Shown piece by piece: positions 44,351 to 58,221 of a stretch of 64,000 bases of DNA (position 1 is its first letter; every line of letters starts with the position of its first letter). This stretch comes from Styela clava. Its lineage: Eukaryota > Chordata > Ascidiacea > Stolidobranchia > Styelidae. Both the position numbers and the translations under genes were made by a program. The notes under the pieces were generated by a model. The model saw nothing but the letters and a program-made list of their open reading frames with translations, did not search any database and was not told where the DNA came from. The stretch is from NCBI RefSeq assembly GCF_964204865.1, contig NC_135251.1:30356943-30420942 (forward strand). Reading direction: 5' to 3'.

Positions 44351-45923
44351 GTATTTCCCCGTAGTGGATTTCAATATTTAAGGCTGACTCCCACCAATTT
44401 CGCCAACTCTTCCAGTTCATCTGTTGAGGGTTGGTAGTGTTTTCTCTATTTTTTTCTGTTCAATTTGAGCAATTCTGCTGGATATTAAAGTTATTTTTTT
44501 GCGAAATAAAACTCTCGAACACATTGTGAAGCTTCAGATGTGCAGGTTTAATCGAAATTCAATTTTTGACCCTTTTCCGTTGAAAAATGCTGATATACTT
44601 TATTGATATTATTCAAAACTACATTACAGATAAGTTACCTTCTTTTCATGAAGAGCTTTTAATGGCGGGCCGTTAGCGTTAATTTTTGGCAGCAACTGAA
44701 CAACAAATTATGGTAGTTTCTGCAGACGTTCCGTTGCGCAAAGGCAGAAAACGTGACGTCATAATACCCGTTCTACTCGCGAAGGTGGGAAGCGTGAGTA
44801 TCTGAGGGACCAACTCGCTCAGTTCTCTTGTAAGCAATCACTGCCTTTATTATAAGATACACCGTCTGTCGCAAATACGAATTTCATTTATCATGAACCT
44901 CTGTTTTAAAACTTAAAGAATAGATGATAGAGCGGAATATATCGCCGGATGAGAACAGAAGGGGCCTAAGTCACATAAGTTCACTTTTTTTAATATTTTG
45001 GGGCTTTGAGTCATGCTCTACAAGATGGTGGTCTTGAAATCCTGAATTTCCCAACAATAAAAATTTTAGCTGGACTTAGGACTATAATATTTTGTAGAAG
45101 TTAAGAACAGAATAGGCATATGTTCCAATATGATTGACATCGGAAATAAAATGTCCGAAAATTACATCTTTAAGAATTTGTTCAGTGCAACTTAGGCCTA
45201 AGTCACCTTGTTTTATCTTGCATTCCATATAAAAAAATTCAGAAGTTGTTGAAAACAGAATGGGCCAAAGTCCTTAGGGGTAAAAAAGCAGATAGTAGTC
45301 CCAAAAAATATTGATTACAAAGATATTCTCATCTATATTAAAATAACCAGAGCTCAGATATCAAATAGAAAAAAAATTCAAAATTGTTTTTTGCGTTTTT
45401 CTCAAAACTCAAAATTGTGAAATCCGGCGATATGGCAAACATCGGTCTGTTTTAGTCAATACCAACGCAATTAAGAATTGTCGATGTTTTCGGATTTTCT
45501 GATCGTTTGTTTTCGGTGAATACATTTTCATAGCAGTGGAGAGATCTGTTTTGTTAAGCCAATCTGCGATCTCTGAAGCGCATGATCCATAGAGAAGTAA
45601 TAATTGGAGTTGGAAATGCGAAAATTTGAAGAAAGAATTGAAAAACGAAGTAGTTACTCGGTGGAGTACCAGCAAGGTTTCTTGTATTTTTATTTTAACA
45701 AGTGGAATGATAAACCTTACAATCTCCAACATTATAAATTTGGCATGCACAGGAAATAAGACATCTATCCAGCCGGTCGGATATTTCGTTAACTATCGAA
45801 CAGTCTTGTGATGAAGGCCACGTGTAAATAAATGATATAAATGAAGTATATATATATATCAGAGCAATTTCACACTGAAGAACAACTATGGATATTTAGC
45901 AAAATCGTAAGCATATGCAAGAG

Positions 45924-46415
45924 CAGTGGCGTAGCATCCACCCCCGCGGTCGCGGGATGGCCCACAGCGCAAAGGGGCCCAAGCGGTTAGAATTTAGAAT
46001 GTTAAGCCGCGAACTAAAAGCTACAGTGCAAATCAAGTAATGCACATCTTATAACGTTGATGTTAGTTCTGCTCAAATCGTTTTGTTACGTAACAATGCC
46101 AGGGAGTCGTCGATTTTCGGCGTATTGTGGTTTGATCGCACCGGCAAAATTGCGGAGGCTGTCAGAATGATGTCAAAAGCAAAACCTCCCAGTGGCGCAC
46201 AGAAACGCAGAAAAGGAAGAAAGTTTGAAAAAAATTGAAGTAACCAAGATAAACGGCAAATTTTAGGTTACCATTGCCTTTTTTAGCGACATGTTATGCC
46301 TTTTGACAAAATAAAAAAGAGCGTTGTTTTAGCTCATGTCCAAGAGTTTGTAGGGTCATTTCCACGAAATATTTTTGCGGGGGGGATAGGGCACGAGAGT
46401 CTTGCTACGCCACTG
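45924..46415. mobile_element. 492-bp hAT MITE with perfect 8-bp TSD
   Basis: The tips CAGTGGCGTAGCA and TTGCTACGCCACTG are inverse copies. TGCAAGAG flanks both sides unchanged (45916-45923, 46416-46423). There is no coding capacity. It was inserted in or at the edge of the repeat at 46424-47300. Confidence 0.92.
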
Positions 46416-46423
46416 TGCAAGAG

Positions 46424-47300
46424 CTGTCCTTTTTATTAAGCGACTAAGAATATTCCAAGCTACACTTATATGTCCACCAAAATTCTTTGAAAAACGTCCC
46501 ACTGCACCCCACTGGTGGGGACATCCTGGTACACAATCAACGAAATATGCCGGTAAAAATTAGTAAAGATAAGCATCATCACCTAAAGAACTGCGGGCAT
46601 TCAAATGTAAAGATTTATTCTTTTGAATTCAATGTTCAACCAAAATATTTCAAAGCTTTTTTCAAAAAAATTTGAAAAATAAACATCCACATTGGCAAAG
46701 TTTCATCACTTTAGCGGCAACATACGTATCTAAAAAATCTGCCGTTATAGAAACATTTGCTGTATATTTTTGAATCTTGTTAGCAAATCTGAAATAAATT
46801 CATCGTCTTACCTTCGGATTATGCCATCAATTGAAACTGAGTTCTGAAACTTCCATTTCCTATAATGGCCATAAAGAGATAAAAAGAGTTAAAAACACCA
46901 TAAACATCAATTGAGAATGTTTAGTGCTCGATAAGAACAAAAATGTTCACTGCGTCCAATATTACACAAACATAACGCATCGCTATGACTCCAACCACTC
47001 AATGAACAAAACACAAATCGTGTCCAGGGGAGCATGTCCCATTTTGTCATCGAATTCGGTCCATTCCCCATGTGCACCAAGCATTTTCAGACTGCTCCAT
47101 GTCAAGATTAGCAAGACCCATCCACTCGCCAACGTTATAAATATTTTAACAGTGAACTAAAGCTAAAATATTCCAGACAGTCGTTTGTCCTGTTGGAAAG
47201 GCTAAAGCAGAAAAAAAGACTGAGAGGGAGAAATTCATGTTTCAATCAACAAAACCCAATTCCATCTCATATCTTGCGTGGCTCTGCATGACCGCTGTTC
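46424..47300. mobile_element. Second copy of the TA-flanked family, reversed
   Basis: Aligns with the reverse strand of 11450-12200: GCGACTAAGAAT, CCAAAATTCTTTGAAAAACG, ATGTTCAACCAAA, GGAGCATGTCCCA, CCACTCGCCAACGTTATAAA, and ATCTTGCGTGGC. The terminal tips are not preserved. The ORFs inside are not genes. Confidence 0.65.
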
Positions 47301-47529
47301 ATTTGTATAAACGTCACCATCGTAAAACTAACGTGTTTACCGTCAGATTCTTCCACTTCTATTATAAAAGTATATGTTAAACGCAGTTTTTCTATACCGT
47401 TATGTTTAAATTTAATTTTTCAAAATGCAAGCAGCCACGGAATACGTTCGTAAGTGGTATAGGCTACAGTTGAGTGAAACTTTGGGAATCCTACATATAA
47501 ACAGAGTGACTAGAGAACCAGATCTCAAC

Positions 47530-47827
47530 CAGTGTTCCCTGATCCACTTCTGGGCCACAGAAACACTTTCATATGGGCCACAGACCTATCGAAAATTGCC
47601 AGAGTTGTAGATAAATTGATAAACTTTAATTGTAATAACAATGAATGCTGCTTTTTTGGCTCAGAGTTGTAATTCTCATTTTAATTAATAAAGTCGAAGT
47701 GTCTATCTTTGCAAAAAGAATTTTTGTTTTTGTTGCAGTTCTTCCCTTGCATGAGAAAGATAATAGGCCACCGAATTTTTTGTACAACAAAAGTGATCCA
47801 CGAAGGAAAAAAGGTAGAGAATCACTG
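47530..47827. mobile_element. Short hAT-like MITE
   Basis: The left tip is CAGTGTTCCCTGATCCAC and the right tip is the inverse of CAGTGATTCTCTACC, with GATCCAC shared in the inverse near both ends. The flanks do not match, so the duplication has decayed or was lost. Confidence 0.55.
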
Positions 47828-49326
47828 GACTATGGTGATGTCATCTTTGCATATCTACTCCGGTAATCGTTGTGAATGAGTGACGTTATAAATTAAAATC
47901 ATTATTGTATTCACTCCGGGCGTAGATTTTAATTCGGGCGGACTAGTATGCTAACTTGTAGTACCTGATAACCAAAAGAAAGGGTTGACTTTGTATAATT
48001 CGAGGCATCAATTGAGATAGGCAAAGAACATTCACCAAGTTTGTACATCATCATTTTGGACTATGCTGGGTCAAGCACTTCTGTATGTTGACGCTTGGTA
48101 TTTCACTTTCGCCAAGGTGAACTTGGTAATTTCAGTCGGTTAATATTATTTTGAACAAACGTTGATATCATTATGAGCCTACGAGGCTTCAGCAGCATTA
48201 GTTTTGTAGTCTATTGTCGTTGGCGCAGAGCGACTCTGAGAAGGTTCCTCTTGCTTTGATTTGTGCTCTCCCAGAATTCCTGTGGTTTAGAATTCAATTT
48301 TAAACATAGGTATATATCTTCCTTTTCCATTGCGACTAAAACAGTGTTTCTTCACTAAGGTCCTCCGAAACATTTGTATATATCATGACGCATTTGTATT
48401 GAATATGTAATAATAACTATAGTTCATCGCAGGTAACTTAAACACCTCATTAAATAGCTTAACTATGCGTTGTTTCGCGATGATATGAATTTCAGTTGAC
48501 CCGCCGATGACTGTTGTAGTCTACGTAAGTCCCAGGTCCCCTTCATCGAGAACTCATTGTGTCGTCACAGATGTCGCACGCTTGGGTGTACTTGTGTAAG
48601 ATGCTTTCTGATTGTGACTCTAAAATATCTTAGGTTGCTATGACAAATTTTATGAATATTTGCGTGAACTATAGCTTATTCATAACCTACTAATGAAAAG
48701 TAAATCACTATTACGCTCCATTTAAAATACAAGGTATATTTATACATAAATAAATATGAAATCAGGGCGTATTTGAATTTCACGGAATGATAGAAAACTT
48801 AACGTAAACATAATTGTTGGCTCATTCTGAAAATAAAGGTTTGTTATCCCTGTAATAGACAAATCGAGTTTCTACTAGTTACTTTTTACTAACATACCAA
48901 AAATTAGATTCCTGGCTATCGCCCAATGAGCAGCCACACAACATAACAACGCTGATGCGCTGTTTATGTGTCAATATTACAAAATTTCAAGACTCACTTG
49001 TGTACTTTTTTATTGGAAACATTCAACTGTCGCTAAGTATTTGTATTGAAGCAAATTTGCCAGGATACATAGAAAATATATTGCATGTGCCTCAAGGATA
49101 ATTCAATGACCCTGGCGCTGACTAAAAGATCTGGCCAATCATGAATGATGCTTGGCTAAGTACGAGTGAATTTGCGATATTCAAGGTTTTTGTAACCGCT
49201 CCATACACGGAGGGAATTTAATTTTATTTGTTAATTTCAGAATGAAATGCATCGGGAACTTCCACACCATAAATCTCATTATGAGTGAACCCTCAAGTGG
49301 GATATTATGCAATTTTAAGCAATGCT

Positions 49327-49444
49327 TGAATGAATGAATGAATGAATGAATGAATGAATGAATGAATGAATGAATGAATGAATGAATGAATGAATGAATG
49401 AATGAATGAATGAATGAATGAATGAATGAATGAATGAATGAATG
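49327..49444. repeat. (TGAA)n microsatellite, about 29 units
   Basis: 118 bp of perfect TGAA repeat. Open frames across it (HSFIHSFI repeats on the minus strand) are artefacts. 47828-49326 and 49445-50800 hold no gene; near 49965-50010 there is a hAT-like GGGTGGGGAAATGAAGGACC end. Confidence 0.98.
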
Positions 49445-50805
49445 CAATGAAACGCATCAAGCAGTTCTCAGAAAATAATATCTGCCAATTGTTGAGTGAC
49501 CGAGAGACTCCGCTACTCAACAGACTTGGAATTACCTCTTGCTAGTGAAAATTATATCGGAGGGACGTGGATGACATAGACTCCAATTCACGAGCATTTG
49601 GTCGGTTAGCAGTAATGTAACAGTAATATATAACACGAGAATATCGGTCAGAGACCGAAGACTTATCGATCGAAAGTTAGGGGATCCCCCAAAACAGCGC
49701 TCTCACTCCATAGTGACACCTTGTGACACCTCCTATCACTAATTATTTAATACCTGGCTAATTATACGACATAATTCGCCCAAAATCAATAGGCTTCTGG
49801 TCCGAGATATTATGAATGCACATGCAAAATCTGGACCAGACTCAATCTCGCTTTCGTGAGATATCGCGTGCATCTAACAGACATACAGACAGACAAATAC
49901 CTATCAACATACTTACCGATTAAAATCGGTAAGTAATGAGGGCATAGTATAGTATAAAAAGCATGGGTGGGGAAATGAAGGACCGCGGGCCAGATCAGGC
50001 CCACCGAAGTGTGCCTGCTGAAATTACGACTGTAGTTTTTATGAATATAAGACATCGATGAAAATAGTGAATCATTGGCTAAAATAAATACCATTATTCC
50101 CCGTGTATTATCCACACCTGAATATCATTTTAGAACTCTAGCGTCTCTGCCAAGACTAGCTCCTGAGACTAGCATTTGGGCCTGCAAATAACGTTTTTTA
50201 GAGAGCTTTAAGGACTTTTTTCGTGCGACCGTGAATGCTGCAACGCATGTTATGCCCTTCTGTTATAAAATACTTCAAATTGGTCTCTTTATAATCATCA
50301 TTGAGGTCATACATCCATTTTACTTTGTGTCCGGGTAATACGATTTTGAACGCTTAATTATTCCGCCCTTACTTTCATGACAAAGTACAATTTTACGCCT
50401 AACACGTTTCCATTCTATGTTCCAACAGATGAAAAATATTAGAGAGGCATTTCCGACAAATTCGGAGATAATTTAATCGTTAAAAAGCGAGATAGGAAAT
50501 ATATATAGAAAGACTGAATTAAAATAATCTGATCACACAAACTTTTTCTAGATTTGTGACATTTCATGTTCGTCCAATCGGTATTACCTTCTGTACTTGA
50601 GATAGTATAAGTTTATATGCTCATATCATTGTTTTAATTCAGCGGTATTAATAATACTCAATACTTTAAATTGACCTGAGATTGTTGATTCGTTTGCCGG
50701 GATTTTGCAACATTTCTTTTACAGCCTGGCATATATTCAAACGGTTTTGCCGCTTGAAATAACGTTTAGGAGCTTTTGGTACAAGTATCGGTGAATACTA
50801 TAGTA

Positions 50806-50840
50806 CAGGGTGTCTCAAAAGTAAGTATACACTTTTAATT
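50806..50840 (+). repeat. Solo mariner-type terminal repeat
   Basis: Following TA, the sequence CAGGGTGTCTCAAAAGTAAG is very like mariner inverted terminal repeats. I found no partner end downstream, so this is probably a remnant. Confidence 0.5.
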
Positions 50841-53800
50841 TTGATTTGATTTTAGGTACTCATCATAGAGCGTTCATTTCTTCATGAAACATAGTATGAA
50901 TAAGTAGTAAAATTTGGGTATTGTTTGCATTTTTCATCAATCCACAGAATGACGAGGATATTAAACCAAGAAATAAGTTGCAAACTTGCTATCTGACAAG
51001 AAGCATATAAATCAGTAAGGCAAACTCAGCGTCTCTAAAATTTTCTGATTAAGCGAAGAAACTCGTATGAATAAACCTGGTTGACTCGGTAAAGCTAAGT
51101 TTTTTCAATGCTAGCGTCATCATCAAATTAAATCAAATCATGGTTTCGTGGCTTAGGCTCCCGGTGTCAGGATCTGTGCTACGTTTCGAGTTCCTTTTAA
51201 AGTGCTTTTAAGTCCTCCTGGGCTTTTTCGTCCACAAAAATTACGGAATAAATTGAATAGCTTATCTTAAGTCTTGAAGCATATAGAATTGTTACTTAAA
51301 CATCGCGTTATTGGCCAAATATGATATATTTTGAAATGTTATTATTATAAAAAGATTTAGACATCTTTTGCCTGCCAGTCATATGACAATACATTGCTAT
51401 CAGTAGAGGGCGCAATTGCTTAAAGCTGTTCTACCCAAATAGGATGTATGCTTGAAATTGCAAACAATACTTATAATATATTCAAAAATTTGGAAGCTGG
51501 ATGGAACGGAGTTAGATTTGAATTTTAATTAGTCCACTAAAAGGCACCATGATCTTTTCATTAAACATTCCGCGCGCTGAGGAAGCTACGGTTTTTCGAT
51601 CTCAGTATAGCTTCGTGTAAAGCGGATTGAATACATGTCCGGGGCCATGCAGGAAAGTTCAATGTCCCATTGGAATGGGCACTTGATGGCGTAGACAGGA
51701 CGTAGAAATAGTGAATACATGCGATGTTCTCAATTTATCACTATTTCATACCATTCTATCCGAGTAATTAGACATCTACCAAACGAAATTTTGCTTGCAT
51801 GTTTGTGTGGTGAGATTAGGGCGCCTTTCAATTAGAGGTGCCATAGATTCTTATCAAACCTGTGGAACTGTTGGGGAAATAAATTGTAGTTCAATGCTTG
51901 ATATTGACTTTTATTTTTACTAATTTAGAAGGCGAATGCTGGATTCGATGGATACATGAATGAATACATGGCCTTGTGCCGTGGAAGACACGATTAACTC
52001 GTCTGAACGTCGTCGACCTTAAATAGAAATCACGCTAATGAGAGACATTAGCGTCACAATAGGATTAATTCGTCCAATTGACTTTACTCTCCCCTGGGAT
52101 GAAAATGAAAGCATCAAGTTAATAATTCTTTCCTGGTACCAATACCATTTCCGTTTCCCGGGTAACAGTGATGAAAGTGTACAACGAAAGAATACTTTCA
52201 ATTAAACTAGGGCTTGGCATTTATTTCAATATGAGCCGCACCATTGTCTTATTGTCTGCTTTACATATTATATCATAAATATGATTATGTTAATGGGATA
52301 CGATTAAAATTTAATTAATCTATCAGTGAAAGCTCTAAGTAAAATTAAGCATACTTGCCACTCTTTCATTGTATTGCGGGTCATCTCACCGTAGCAATTC
52401 GTCAGCGGCCTGAAAACTAGAAACACTTGTTTCTGAATGCCATGCATGTGCGTACCATACTGTTACCGAGTGTTTTTTTTTGCGAATTAAAACCGCACCC
52501 ATGTGAGCCACGTGTCGATGACTTCGGTATCTTTAATGTACCACCTGCTTATAATTTAGAGACAATTCCTAAATTCGATTAACGTTCCTTTATGTGATTG
52601 TGAAGAACAATGTTGCCAACAAAATGAGAAAATATCTCAGTATGAACATTTAACGCTACATTTATGGTATAAAGCCGTTGTTAATATTTACTATGGCACC
52701 TCTATTATGAATCTACTCACTTAGTGTTAGCGGTAATTAGTGCTATCACCACTTATCAGAAAATGACAATTTTGGAAAGAAATTAAATAAATTACATTCA
52801 CGCTTCATTGAACAGGAAAGACTGATCACCCGGCATTCCAAGGCACATTGCTCTGTAAATCTAGTAACGAAACGACCGACCAAAATATCTTCATTGTTGG
52901 TTTTTGCTAATTAGAAAATAATTTACAAAACCTAAATAAGAATTATTTTTATTTTAAGCCCCCACATAGGCTCAAATGTTCAATATTCATATTGATATAC
53001 TTTATCTGGCGGTAAATGACTATCTATCATAGGTAGATTGTGATTTGAAATTGTTTTTGCTGCTTCACACTCAATCTTGAATTAGGCACATTGTTGAAAG
53101 TTGGATCCTAAGATGTCAGCTTTGCCAATATATGTCAAAGTTTAAATGTTTGTTTAATATCCCGAACTGAAAATTATAAGTTCTAACGAAATATTATAAA
53201 CAAGATGAAGATAAAAGTGAAATGAATTACCGTCGACAAATCATATCACGAGGCTGCGGTAAACGATTATTTTAATTCCAGTCAAATGTATTGAAATACA
53301 CATTTGCTAACATGAATCATACATGTTACGAAGTTAAACAAAGTGTGACGTCATAGAATAAGCCTTGGCTAAAATTTATGTCTCTACTATTCGGTCAACT
53401 TTCAGTTAACTCTCTCCATCACTACATGTGTAAGAATTGTCCTTGGTTAAGACTTTTCTTCCAAGTAGATATATGGAATTGTACGGGGATCTTTGTAATT
53501 TTTTTTAATTTGCTTGGCTTGCGTGAGAGTGAGTTGGTTACAAGATACCAGCACTTCTTTTGTGAAAGTAACATGCTGATGCGGCGACTTGTACCGATCT
53601 CTCATCGGATTTCCTGTGCGTAATTTCAAGACTTAGGAAGAACCTGCAAATTTGTACGATCAGAAGCGCAATCTGCGCCAACATGCAACGCGATTCACAA
53701 CTTCCTGGATGAGTTACACTTTCATTTGTTTATTTATTTTTAGTTTTTATTCAAAATGTACTAGATGCCTCTGCTAGCTGTCATCGTTTGATTTTTCAGA

Positions 53801-56800
53801 GAATTCAAGTGGTTTTGAAAAAATGTGACGTAGGTAGTTTATACTGAGGCATTGAAACCACGATATTTGTGCACTACATATATTTTCAACAATAGTTATT
53901 TTCTGTTAACTGGATTTTTGACATCTATACAAGCTTGGGAATATTCGTTCAAAGACTACTCAAATTTACAACCGTTTTCCATTATTTTCGGAATTTCGCA
54001 ACAGAGCTAAATACAAAAATTTTAGTGTTCTAAAGTTGTCACTTCAGCTTCAAAATGCACATAATTTTGCGGAATTCCAGTCGATGATAAATGCATAAAA
54101 AGCTAAATAAAATCCCACACAAAATACAAAATAAACGAAACAACTGATTACCACGATGTCGGCACAATTTCAAATATTTTTATTAGGCCAGTCCGATTCA
54201 ATGTTAAAATGCATACCTATTATAACATGCATTAACAAGCTTATATTACTATATCCCGTATATAATATTAAAATATAACACAGACAGGCAATATTTTCGA
54301 TGGACCGCTCATTTGAAGCATTCTATGAGCATTCAACATTCATATCCCAAGGATGGCAATATTCATTTTAGTGGAAATAAGAGGATAAACATGGTACAAC
54401 ATTTGAAGAATTAGAATATAAATCTGTTCTCGACGTAATTGTCATTTCCATATTTTCTAAGATTAAAGCTTTTATAAAAATTGAGGTAGAAATAATATGC
54501 TTTGTGTTAAACATTTTTCGATTGCTAGGTAGATCGATCGTATCTAGATCTCGTATTGTGAAATAAGATTATTTTCCGGTGGCCGTCAAGTATTTTCCCA
54601 ATGCAACAAAATGAAAGAAAGGTAAAAAAAATGTATTGGGATGTGGCGATGGACGCGTGGGAAATTCGATTTTGTCATTTCTCAAAAAGATAATATTCTT
54701 GTTTTATCACAGAAACACTGAATATATTATCAATAATATTTTACCGCAAATTTTGTTTTTGTAAACAATGAAAGTCGACTGAACATTTCCTTACTCAATC
54801 GCCTAAGAATATATGTTAGCATCACATGTAATTTACGTGTAATACAAGTTATATATATGTATATATATATAACTACACATAATATAAGTCATATATAATT
54901 TGTACTTGGCAGATTAACCGACGTATCAATAATCTTGGAATTTCAGTGAATTTATGGAAGCTTTTTAATAGTATAATTGGAAATAATCTTGTCGTGTATA
55001 CCGAGGCATAAAGGAGTTTTGTCTTTATGGCGGATATTTTTATCATATTTTTATGCGGATATGTAAGAAATGGCTCCTCTTACATCATTACCAGTTTGCG
55101 CTTTCAACACTAATTTTATATTAGTGCAAACAATGAAATGACCATCAGGTTTTCTGTTTCGACCCTCTGTCAAATCCGTTACATTGCGTTCATATTCTGT
55201 ATACTGAATATCCTGTATTAAGTAATTTAGTAGAAGGTCCCGAGCAGTCTGAATTTGCGCAAAATTGTTTTGATGGCATTACGACACTCTTTGGTAATAC
55301 TTTTATCGCCAATTCAAGCCCGTGGGTTGTCGATAGGCTCTCTATCAATGACTCGGATGTGTGGAATCTATCTATCTAAATTAGTATACTACAACATCGG
55401 CAATATTTGAATTCACAAAAAATGGGGGTGGAGTAGGCAACGTCATGAGTAGCCAATGCAATATTACCATCCAAAGTGTTAGCGGCTAAAAAACATTATG
55501 TTATTCGTAAAACTCAATTCATCTGAATTTCACGTTAGATCATCTTTTTTTCATGTGCTAATATATTAATCCTTGATCAAAAAAGAGGTTAGCACACGTC
55601 CTCCGTATCCTCTTCGACTTGTTGTTGTTGTTGTTGTTATATGTTTTATGGCGCTTATAACTTCAGTGGTCTTTTGCGCCATTGATCAATTCAAATTTAA
55701 AAATACTATACTAACATATAATACAATATTTACGGATATATAATTATACAATTGAATCAATTGCAATAAGTAATTATTTCTAAAAGCTTATTTCTTTTCG
55801 ACTTAATGTATAGCATCGTGTTTTCTGGCAACAGATATACCAAAAGTGTCGCAGAATTAAATTTAACAACTTGTAAAATGATGCACTATATTGTAGCTTA
55901 TATTTTATTATTCAAGTTACTCTAGTCTAGCGCATTATGGGTTCGAATAGATAATCAGTTTGAAGATGTTTAAAATATGTATCATGTATGCCGAATGACA
56001 CAATACTGAAGCAGATATCGAGTATAAGATAAATCCAATGAATGTTGCTCATTTTGACCAACCATAAATGTGAAGATCATATTTACTATGCTGTCCTAAA
56101 ATATTAAAAAAGAGGATTATTAATTGTGATAAATTATTATTATTTCAAGAGCATTGAGGATATATCGCTAGTTGATTATCAATGACACACAAGCTTGTGT
56201 CGTAATCAATTTCACATTTTTGTTGGATTTCTCTAAGAACTAACCAAAAATTTGTTTTGAAATTTATTTATCTTCGCTCCACACTCGTTCAACGAAAGAC
56301 TTGTGGTTGGTGAAGATGTCGTGTCGTTTCCGTCCTGTCGCTGATGGAAAAGCTCAAGAAAGTGACGGGATCACAACATGACCGATGGAGTCGTACTTCA
56401 GTTTTAGTTAACCGGCTGTTTTGGCCATTCGCCACCACCGAGAATGGTACTTATATACACGGAGACATCATCTCGTGACAATAAGTGCGTTGTGAAAAGC
56501 GTAGACCGGAACTGATTCGAAAGTACTTGTTGTTTCGAAGCGAGCAAGGACACTTGCACAATTTTAATTGTAGCCAATATCTCAATTATCTCCGAATCCA
56601 TCTGTTACTTGTTATTTTGTTTACTTTTCTACTTAAGATGGTTGAATGTCAATATAAATGTGTAACAAAAGGCTCGTTAGGAAATATCTCTGGCTCGAAA
56701 ATGAAGAGGTTTTGTTGTGGATTTTATTTTAAAATAGAGCAGATGAAGAGATATTGAATGAAACACTTTTATTTGGTTTCTGTATTTCATGCCAAAGTTA

Positions 56801-57949
56801 CGTGGAATGCAATATATAGATGGATATTTGTTTCAATTAAAATATGATTTCCGTATGGAAAGCAGCACAGCAAGCGGGAAATTTCGGAAATTTTCACTTC
56901 AACGAAAATATATTCAAATTTAAGAGATTTTGTTTTGAAATTTGAAACCCGACAAGCAATGATTTCAATTTCGTTTTCCTAATCCACTCGTGATTGACAT
57001 TGTGCTATAAATGTGATTCATTTATGAAGGCTCGCACCATGACCCACGCTTGTACGTGTTTAACTGGGAAATATTCGCTGATTGGATTTAACATATGGTA
57101 AACTTCCTGACAGAATATCCCCAACTCACCTCGGCTGGAACACCGCATTATACTTTCTCTATGTTTGCACATAACATAAGGTGTAATACGGATAATACGA
57201 TAATTCTCTTTATCAACAAAATTGCTCACGTGATAATACTTCCGTAAGATTCAACAGATTTAGTTCCAAGCAATACTTAGATTACTATTAATCAAAAGTT
57301 ACCTGGTATTTTGCAATAACTAACCGTGGCGACTTACTGCATTTGAGATGAGGATGTTGAAAGCATATATCTTCTACTCATAAAAGATTCACGAATATTT
57401 TTTAAGTTCAAGTATTTTGCATGCACAGTATATCTAATTTTCTCAAGTTTTTTTTTGTCGAGACTGTATTTATTTATCGCCCAATTTAAAGTATACTATG
57501 AATGGTGTCGCTAGGAGGTACTGTTATGATCCGCATTTGAACTCTCTAAACATGAAATGTCAAAGATAAAATAGAAAAAGTCATGCATTGCTGTGAAATA
57601 TTGTTTACCTTCCTATTTTGAGGACAAATTTTAATAAGATTATTTATAAAAGGCACTTTTTTCAATATTCACTTCATTGTGAGATTAATCGAAATATCAC
57701 CCTTAGGAAATTTAGGACAGTCATTTACAAAGTTGAAAATACTGTATTTATTCGATTTTGAAATAAACGTAGTCAAATATTTAATAACTGGACGTAATTC
57801 TTAAGCTGTGTGACAGATTTTACTAAAAGAACAATATCAATTCGATTTTTTATTTATACTTAAATATTTTGTTTCAGAAATAACTAAATTTTCGAGATAT
57901 ATTCCACTATAACTTAAATGAAATGATATGTGATTTTCTACGCAATCGT
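50841..57949. other. Gene desert
   Basis: About 7 kb of AT-rich sequence in which I see no supported gene. Minor items: a perfect 9-bp hairpin ACGCTAATG/CATTAGCGT at 52032-52054, a TA-rich palindromic tract near 54850-54875, and (TTG)6 near 55620. It lies upstream of the PRDM gene and could hold its control elements (inference). Confidence 0.5.
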
Positions 57950-58021
57950 CATTGCCTCAGCGAGCGATATGGCGATTGAATATTATAATCGTACGTCAGC
58001 CATATCACTCGCAAAGCAGTC
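57950..58021 (+). ncRNA. Pre-miRNA-like hairpin (candidate)
   Basis: GCGAGCGATATGGC (57960-57973) and GCCATATCACTCGC (57999-58012) pair with one mismatch. The stem extends outward through TGCCT/AAGCA for about 20 paired positions, with a 25-base loop. Size and shape suit a microRNA precursor, but I recognise no known seed. Confidence 0.25.
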
Positions 58022-58074
58022 GTAACTTAGATTCGCCGTGAGTTTGGATTTAAGATAAATTTATGCGCTCGCCA

Positions 58075-58221
58075 CCATGTCGCACGCTAATTCGAACGCA
58101 AACATAAATCCGAATTTCGAAATCACTTCTATCGTTTCAATTGTCGGAGACATCTCAGGAGACACCTCGTTAAAGTTAATTAGAAAAATTCTCCGTACGA
58201 GCGCAAATTTCAGAATTGCGT
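58075..58221 (+). CDS. Short ORF with strong Kozak start (hypothetical)
   Basis: GCCACCATGTCG is a near-perfect Kozak context. The frame runs 48 residues (MSHANSNANINPNFEITSIV..., then KLIRKILRTSANFRIA) to TAA. I recognise no family. It sits 54 bases after the hairpin and about 2.6 kb upstream of the PRDM promoter. It may be a small protein gene, a first exon, or chance. The ORF at 58419-58778 (119 residues) is also unrecognised. Confidence 0.25.

Noticed and set aside
49181-49520. HSFI-repeat proteins
   Set aside because: Artefact of translating the TGAA microsatellite.
51140-51200. Possible second tRNA-like SINE head (TGGCTTAGGCTCCCGG, then TTTCGAGTTCC)
   Set aside because: Box spacing and sequence are too weak and there is no matching body.
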